From: Dehalococcoidia bacterium
GTDB taxonomy: Bacteria; Chloroflexota; Dehalococcoidia; SAR202; UBA11138
Length of the DNA stretch: 9,771 nt
Direction of reading: 5' to 3'
NCBI GenBank assembly: GCA_012270625.1
Contig: JAAXHZ010000274.1
Location: forward strand, 1-9,771
Below, in pieces: positions 5,604 through 9,771 of the stretch. Under the pieces are notes generated by a model, which saw only the letters and a program-made list of their open reading frames with translations, was not told where the DNA came from and ran no database searches. Every line of letters begins with the position of its first letter. The stretch's first letter is position 1. The translations under genes were made by a program, and so were the position numbers.

Positions 5604-6737
5604 ATGGCGGCAGCACATAGCATCGAACGCGGCGATGTAGCCGTACTAGTTGGAACGCGCAAGGGCGGGTTCATACTCTCGTCAGACCAGTCGCGACGTG
5701 AGTGGTCGCTATCGGGACCATTCAACGACCACGGCGACGTGTTCCACATGGTTTACGACTCGAGGAACGGTGGCACGGTGGTCTCGGCGGTCAACTCCAA
5801 CTTCTGGGGTGCCAACGTCCAGCTCAGCCACGACTGGGGCGCTACGTGGTCGGACGCCGAACGCAGCCCGAGGATGAGCGACGGGAGCGGCAGGACGCTC
5901 GACCGTCTGTGGCACGTCGAGCCGGGCAGGTCCGACGAGCTGGGCGTGATGTACGCGGGCGGAGAGCCTGCGTCGCTGTTCCGAAGCCTGGACTGGGGCT
6001 GCACATGGGAGCAGTGGTCAACTCTGACTCTGCACCCGACGCGGGATCGCTGGGAGCCCGGACTGGGCGGACTGTGTCTCCACAGCATGGTGCTCGACCC
6101 GAGGTCCACGGCTCGGATGTGGGTCGGCATCTCAGCAGTTGGAGTCATGACGACCGAGGACGCAGGCGAGTCTTGGGACACAGTCAACAGCGGCGTGAGA
6201 GCCGACTTCATGCCCGACCCGTTCCCTGAGTTCGGCCAATGCACCCACAAGCTGCTCTCGCCAGCTTCGATGCCGGATAGGCTGTATCAGCAGAACCATT
6301 GCGGCTTCTTCAGGTCCGACGACGGTGGCAAAGGGTGGCTCGATCTCTCCGATGGACTGCCGTCCAGGTTCGGATTCGTGCTGGGGATTCATCCCCATGA
6401 CCCCAACACGATCTACGTTCTGCCCGAGGACACGACGAACGACGACAAGCCCCTTGCGGGCGATGTCAGATATGTATCCGAGGCCCAAATGCGGGTGTTC
6501 AGGAGCAGAAACGCCGGAGCGGACTGGGAATCGCTCACCAATGGACTTCCCCAGCAGAACGCATACCTACACGTGATGCGCGAGGGAATGGCCACCGACA
6601 GCCTCGATCCCTGCGGCATATACATCGGGACCAGCTCTGGCCAGATATTCTACAGCCGCGACGATGGCGAGTCGTGGGAGCTGATGATCGAGTACCTGCC
6701 GCCGATCAACTCGATAGAGGCAGCAACGGCGAAGTAG
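5604..6737 (+). CDS. Asp-box (BNR) repeat beta-propeller protein, sialidase/VPS10-like glycosidase fold
   Basis: A 377-residue protein built from beta-propeller repeats. Six Asp-box motifs of the form SxDxGxxW are visible: SHDWGATW (75-82), SLDWGCTW (128-135), TEDAGESW (184-191), SDDGGKGW (238-245), SRNAGADW (301-308) and SRDDGESW (351-358). The fourth to sixth drift most from consensus. Such proteins are often annotated as exo-alpha-sialidase or YVTN/BNR glycosyl hydrolase, but the arginine triad of true sialidases cannot be assigned by eye, so the enzyme call is unsafe. There is no signal peptide, which argues for a cytoplasmic location. The start at 5604 is chosen because the ATG at 5600 runs into a stop after six codons. 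The gene converges on mutL with only 15 bp between stops and no visible terminator hairpin. Confidence 0.85.
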   Translation: MAAAHSIERGDVAVLVGTRKGGFILSSDQSRREWSLSGPFNDHGDVFHMVYDSRNGGTVVSAVNSNFWGANVQLSHDWGATWSDAERSPRMSDGSGRTLDRLWHVEPGRSDELGVMYAGGEPASLFRSLDWGCTWEQWSTLTLHPTRDRWEPGLGGLCLHSMVLDPRSTARMWVGISAVGVMTTEDAGESWDTVNSGVRADFMPDPFPEFGQCTHKLLSPASMPDRLYQQNHCGFFRSDDGGKGWLDLSDGLPSRFGFVLGIHPHDPNTIYVLPEDTTNDDKPLAGDVRYVSEAQMRVFRSRNAGADWESLTNGLPQQNAYLHVMREGMATDSLDPCGIYIGTSSGQIFYSRDDGESWELMIEYLPPINSIEAATAK

Positions 6738-6752
6738 CAGCGCGGCGAGGGT

Positions 6753-8546
6753 TCACGTCCTGCCGAACTCGCGCTCCAGCTGGCCTGAGCTCATGTGGAT
6801 CATAGTCGGACGCCCGTGCGGGCAGGTGTTCGGCTGAGCGCACGCTTCGAGTTGTCGGACGAGCTCCTGCATCTCGTCATGGGTCATCACCTTCCCCGCT
6901 CGGATTGCGCCATGACATGCGATCGAGTAGGCGGCGCGCTCCTCCCACGTCTCGAATCCGCCCCCCTCTTCCATCAGGTCGAGCACGTCTGTCAGTGCGG
7001 TCTTGTGGTCCATATCGACCAGGAGCGCAGGGATGGCCCTGACGACCACAGATGTTCCGCCGAACTGTTCGAGCACGAACCCCATTCCAGAAATGGCCTC
7101 CGGCTGGGTGGTGACCAGCTCGAATGCAACGTCGTCCAGCTCGACTACTATCGGCTCCAGCAGGCTCTGGACATCCGGCGACCCCTCGGCGGCGCGCGCC
7201 GACACGCGCTCGAACATTACACGCTCGTGCGCCGCGTGCTGGTCGATTAGGTACATGCCATCCGGCCCCTCGGCGACGACATAAGTGTTCTGGACCTGAC
7301 CAAGCACCCGCAGGATTGGCAGTGCGTCCCCAGGCGTCGGGCGCGATGGCGGAGCTTCATCGACTTGCGGTGGGTCTATGAAGTTGTGGTATCTATCGAC
7401 CACGTCTCTGGGCGAGGCTGACGCTGATCGCGAGTCTGTGGATAAGAACGGAGCGGTCGGCCAGAACGCGGACGGGTTCGGCGTCTGTGTCCGGTGCGTG
7501 CCGTGCTGCGCGGGCTGAGTGATCGCCCGGTGGCTGATTTCGGGGACCGGCGCGTGCTCGGCAAGCGTCCCTCGAACGGCTCGCTGCACTGCGCTGAACA
7601 CGCTGTTCTCTCGCCTGAACCTGATCTCGGCTTTCGCGGGATGTGAGTTTACGTCCACCTCTTGAAACGGCACTCTGACGCTGACGACCGCGACCGGATA
7701 CCTGCGCTCAGCCATAAAGCCGTGGTATGACTGCTCGATGGCGTACGAGAGCGACCGGTTTCGCACCCACCTCCTGTTGGCGAACAGGCTGATGTAGCTG
7801 CGATTGGCGCGATCGAGTGACGGCGGGCCTATCAGCCCGCTGACAGCCGTGCCCGCGTCTTCCGAGTCCTCAGGTGTGACCTCGAGCATGACCTCCGCGA
7901 CCTGGCGACCGTGCACGGACGCCACGGCGTCCCTGAGCTCGCCGCTCCCCGGGCTGGCGAATGATCGGCCACGCTCCGGACTCAGCTCGAACGCGACTTC
8001 CGGGTATGCCATCGCGTAGTGCGCGACGACCCTGTGAATTCGTGTCTGCTCGGCGTTGGCGGAGCTCAGGAACCTGCGACGCGCGGGCAGGTTGCGGAAC
8101 AGGTGCCTGACCGTGATAGTCGTGCCGAACGGCGCTCCGGCAGGGCCGAGAGACACTACCTCGCCGTCTTCGATCTCTATGCTGGTGGCGCTGTCGGCGT
8201 CGGGCGTGCGTGTGCGCAGCTCGACGCGGGCGACCGAGGCGATGCTCGGCAGCGCTTCTCCGCGAAATCCGAGCGTGGCTATGGCATCGAGGTCTTCGGC
8301 TATCTCCAGCTTGCTGGTGGCAAACCTCTGAAAGGCGAGCTCCACCTGGTCGGACTGGATGCCCGAACCGTCGTCGGTGATGCGAATGTACTCGATGCCG
8401 CCGCCGCGAATCTCGATCCGTATTCGAGATGCGCCGGCGTCCAGCGCGTTTTCCACCAATTCCTTGACGGCAGAGGCCGGACGCTCGATAACCTCCCCAG
8501 CCGCGATCTTCGACGAAACTTCAGGTCTGAGGAGATGTATGGGCAT
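6753..8546 (-). CDS. mutL: DNA mismatch repair protein MutL, endonuclease-type
   Basis: A 597-residue, full-length MutL. In mismatch repair it couples MutS recognition to strand removal. The N-terminal GHKL ATPase is complete: VKELVENALDAG (27-38, with Glu29 and Asn33), TDDGSGI (57-63), TLGFRGEAL (91-99) and GTTITVRHLFRNLPARRRF (141-159). Residues 330-408 form a proline- and serine-rich linker. The C-terminal domain carries the metal-binding nuclease motif DQHAAHERVMFE (435-446), with ACHGAIRAGK (543-552), CPHGRP (575-580) and the final FGR. This marks it as the nicking type found in bacteria without MutH. The ATG lies three bases after the stop of the HAD gene, with only a weak GGGTGA ribosome site, so it is probably translationally coupled and co-transcribed with the genes upstream. 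Confidence 0.97.
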   Translation of the reverse strand: MPIHLLRPEVSSKIAAGEVIERPASAVKELVENALDAGASRIRIEIRGGGIEYIRITDDGSGIQSDQVELAFQRFATSKLEIAEDLDAIATLGFRGEALPSIASVARVELRTRTPDADSATSIEIEDGEVVSLGPAGAPFGTTITVRHLFRNLPARRRFLSSANAEQTRIHRVVAHYAMAYPEVAFELSPERGRSFASPGSGELRDAVASVHGRQVAEVMLEVTPEDSEDAGTAVSGLIGPPSLDRANRSYISLFANRRWVRNRSLSYAIEQSYHGFMAERRYPVAVVSVRVPFQEVDVNSHPAKAEIRFRRENSVFSAVQRAVRGTLAEHAPVPEISHRAITQPAQHGTHRTQTPNPSAFWPTAPFLSTDSRSASASPRDVVDRYHNFIDPPQVDEAPPSRPTPGDALPILRVLGQVQNTYVVAEGPDGMYLIDQHAAHERVMFERVSARAAEGSPDVQSLLEPIVVELDDVAFELVTTQPEAISGMGFVLEQFGGTSVVVRAIPALLVDMDHKTALTDVLDLMEEGGGFETWEERAAYSIACHGAIRAGKVMTHDEMQELVRQLEACAQPNTCPHGRPTMIHMSSGQLEREFGRT

Positions 8547-8549
8547 GGC

Positions 8550-8990
8550 TCACCCGGAGCGTTTGCTGCGCGCGGCCCTGTATCCCACCCTGTCGGACCC
8601 GCCTGTGGTCACGAAGTCGTTGACGATGGCGTAGATGTGCTCCATCTCATCGTCCGAAGCCGATCTGAAGAAGTACGGCTTGGCAAGCACGCCACCGAAT
8701 GTGTCCACGATCTCCGGATAGTCGTCGATAACAAAGTCCGGCCAGTGCGGCACCTTGAGCAGCTCCAGACCGTTTACGTAGTCGTAGATCGGCTTCTTAT
8801 AGACGCCGGACACCAGGTGCTGAAGCTCGTGGCGTTCCACGTCTGAGTTACGCAGCCCGACTCCAGACCAGATGAACACCTCGTGGCCGTCATCGACCAG
8901 TCGCTCGAAAGTCTGCCTGGTCCCTGGCCGCAGACTGCCGTCCACGGCCAGTATCGTGTAGTCAACGTCGAAGAAAATCTTGAGGCTCAA
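8550..8990 (-). CDS. Small HAD-superfamily hydrolase (phosphatase-like)
   Basis: A 146-residue HAD-fold protein predicted to hydrolyse a phosphate ester in the cytoplasm. Motif I is FFDVDYTI (6-13), with nucleophile Asp8 and acid/base Asp10. Motif II is the serine of IWSG (40-43). Motif IV is the acidic pair in FVIDDYPE (86-93). A lysine in the 65-66 region is a candidate for motif III. There is little room for a cap domain, so the substrate could be large or polymeric. The start is TTG (8990), preceded by AAGG eight bases upstream; no ATG is available in frame. It sits 17 bp after the ThuA-like gene and 3 bp before mutL. No functional link to mismatch repair is evident, and the substrate is unknown. 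Confidence 0.8.
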   Translation of the reverse strand: MSLKIFFDVDYTILAVDGSLRPGTRQTFERLVDDGHEVFIWSGVGLRNSDVERHELQHLVSGVYKKPIYDYVNGLELLKVPHWPDFVIDDYPEIVDTFGGVLAKPYFFRSASDDEMEHIYAIVNDFVTTGGSDRVGYRAARSKRSG

Positions 8991-9007
8991 GCTGGATGCC
9001 TTTTTGG

Positions 9008-9685
9008 CTAGTTGCCCGCGGCCCAGGAGATGCCGTTGAGCACCATCCGCTGGAACTCCGCGGTCTCGAAGCTGAGACCATTGTGTCCGAGCAGCGTAAC
9101 GAACACCTTGCCGTCACCGTAGCTCCGCGTCCAGCCAAGCGGAAACGTGCCGGCCGGCATGTGTACCGCGTCCTGACCGCCCCAAGCGTAGGTGCCCTCC
9201 TCGGACGTGCCTTCCATGAAGACGTTGTTGCCGTCCTGGTAGTCGATGCCCATGTACAGCTCGTCGTTGGTCTCGAAGTCCGATATCCCCTCCACGCCGG
9301 GGTGTTCGGGCTGAGTCACGTTGACGATGAACTTGCCATAGGGTGGGTGGAAGCTAGTGCCCATGACCCAGCCGCCGCCGGTGATCTCACTGTACTCCTG
9401 CCAGGTCTCAGGGACGCAGCCTGAGATGTGGATGCAGACGAAGCCCTTGCCTGAGTTGATGAAGCTCTTCATCCCGGCCTGTTCGTCTTCGGACAGCGTC
9501 ATCTCACCCGCGCGCAGGGTGTTGAACACCAGCGCGTCGTAGCCGCTCATGCGGCCGGCGTCGCTGAGTACCGACGCGTCTTCGGTCACGGTTATCGTGT
9601 GCCCGGCCTGGATCAGGAATCTGGTCAGCACCGGAGTGGACTCTTCATAGGGGTGTCTTCCACCGGAAAGTACGAGTAGTTCCAT
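9008..9685 (-). CDS. ThuA-like domain protein (class I glutamine amidotransferase-like fold)
   Basis: A 225-residue protein matching the ThuA family, named for a trehalose-utilisation gene of rhizobia; the biochemical role of most members is unknown. Features seen: ELLVLSGGRHPYEES (2-16), the YDALVFNTL strand (49-57), GKGFVCIHISGC (79-90) at the place of the nucleophile elbow of glutamine amidotransferases, HPPYGKFIVNVTQPEHPGVEGI (113-134), DELYMG (141-146), the PLGWTRSYGDGKVFVTLLGH segment (182-201), and a final FQRMVLNGISWAAG helix. The usual catalytic triad is not assigned. There is no signal peptide. The ATG has AAGGAG seven bases upstream, the best ribosome site in this unit. It is the first complete gene of the probable ThuA-HAD-mutL transcript. 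Confidence 0.88.
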   Translation of the reverse strand: MELLVLSGGRHPYEESTPVLTRFLIQAGHTITVTEDASVLSDAGRMSGYDALVFNTLRAGEMTLSEDEQAGMKSFINSGKGFVCIHISGCVPETWQEYSEITGGGWVMGTSFHPPYGKFIVNVTQPEHPGVEGISDFETNDELYMGIDYQDGNNVFMEGTSEEGTYAWGGQDAVHMPAGTFPLGWTRSYGDGKVFVTLLGHNGLSFETAEFQRMVLNGISWAAGN

Positions 9686-9734
9686 CTGTCATCTCCTTAC
9701 TCGTAGATTTGTGAAAGGGAGTTAGCGATGCGAT

Positions 9735-9770
9735 TTACGTGAATGGGAGAGGTTCATCGAAAGGCTCGCC
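9735..9770 (-). CDS. Possible C-terminal end of a further minus-strand gene
   Basis: Reading leftward from the right edge, one frame gives GEPFDEPLPFT followed by TAA (9735-9737). It ends 49 bases before the ThuA-like start, a spacing that would suit an operon. Another frame is also open over this short distance, so support is weak and no family can be named. Confidence 0.25.
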   Translation of the reverse strand, partial: GEPFDEPLPFT

Positions 9771-9771
9771 T

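Noticed and set aside
8019..8846. A 275-codon open frame on the plus strand.
   Set aside because: It is antisense to mutL and the HAD gene, both with clear motifs; long shadow frames are common in GC-rich DNA.

Overview
The window looks like chromosomal DNA from a GC-rich bacterium. The coding style is compact, some starts are TTG, and most genes are about 60-70% GC. The gene mix (Dpp/Opp ABC transporter, DAO-type oxidase, Asp-box repeat protein, ThuA-like protein, MutL) and the feel of the MutL sequence fit an uncultured Chloroflexota such as the SAR202 group. That placement is inference from recognition, not a computed result.

Layout. (1) Positions 1-546 (+) hold the 3' end of an oligopeptide/dipeptide ABC transporter ATPase, which runs in from the left edge. 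(2) Positions 543-3408 (-) hold a two-gene unit: a DAO-family FAD-dependent oxidoreductase, then an unusual protein with a degenerate M14 carboxypeptidase-like N-terminal half and a GH88/GH105-like C-terminal half. Its stop codon overlaps the stop of the ABC gene. (3) Positions 3464-5146 (-) hold a lower-GC island (about 40-53% in the 60-base stretches I counted) resembling a type II restriction-modification locus: an amino-methyltransferase with TSPPY, a 94-residue ORF that may be the start of a restriction enzyme, and an HNH nuclease ORF in the -1 frame. Both halves look irregular. The methyltransferase has no visible SAM-binding FxGxG motif, and the putative nuclease is split across two frames.

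(4) Positions 5150-6737 (+) hold an ABM-fold small monooxygenase-like protein and a protein with six Asp-box (BNR) repeats. The ABM start codon is only three bases from the divergent methyltransferase start, and its best promoter lies inside the methyltransferase 5' end. A perfect 12-bp palindrome precedes the Asp-box gene. (5) Positions 6753-9685 (-) hold a ThuA-like protein, a small HAD-family phosphatase and mutL, closely spaced and probably co-transcribed. The last 37 bases may be the end of another minus-strand gene.

Functionally, the flanks suggest catabolism of organic molecules (peptide or sugar-acid import, FAD oxidation, glycoside hydrolysis) plus DNA mismatch repair. The restriction-modification island looks like a later, possibly decaying insertion. 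No tRNA, rRNA, CRISPR array, insertion sequence or convincing intrinsic terminator was seen, and no stretch over 300 bases lacks a gene.
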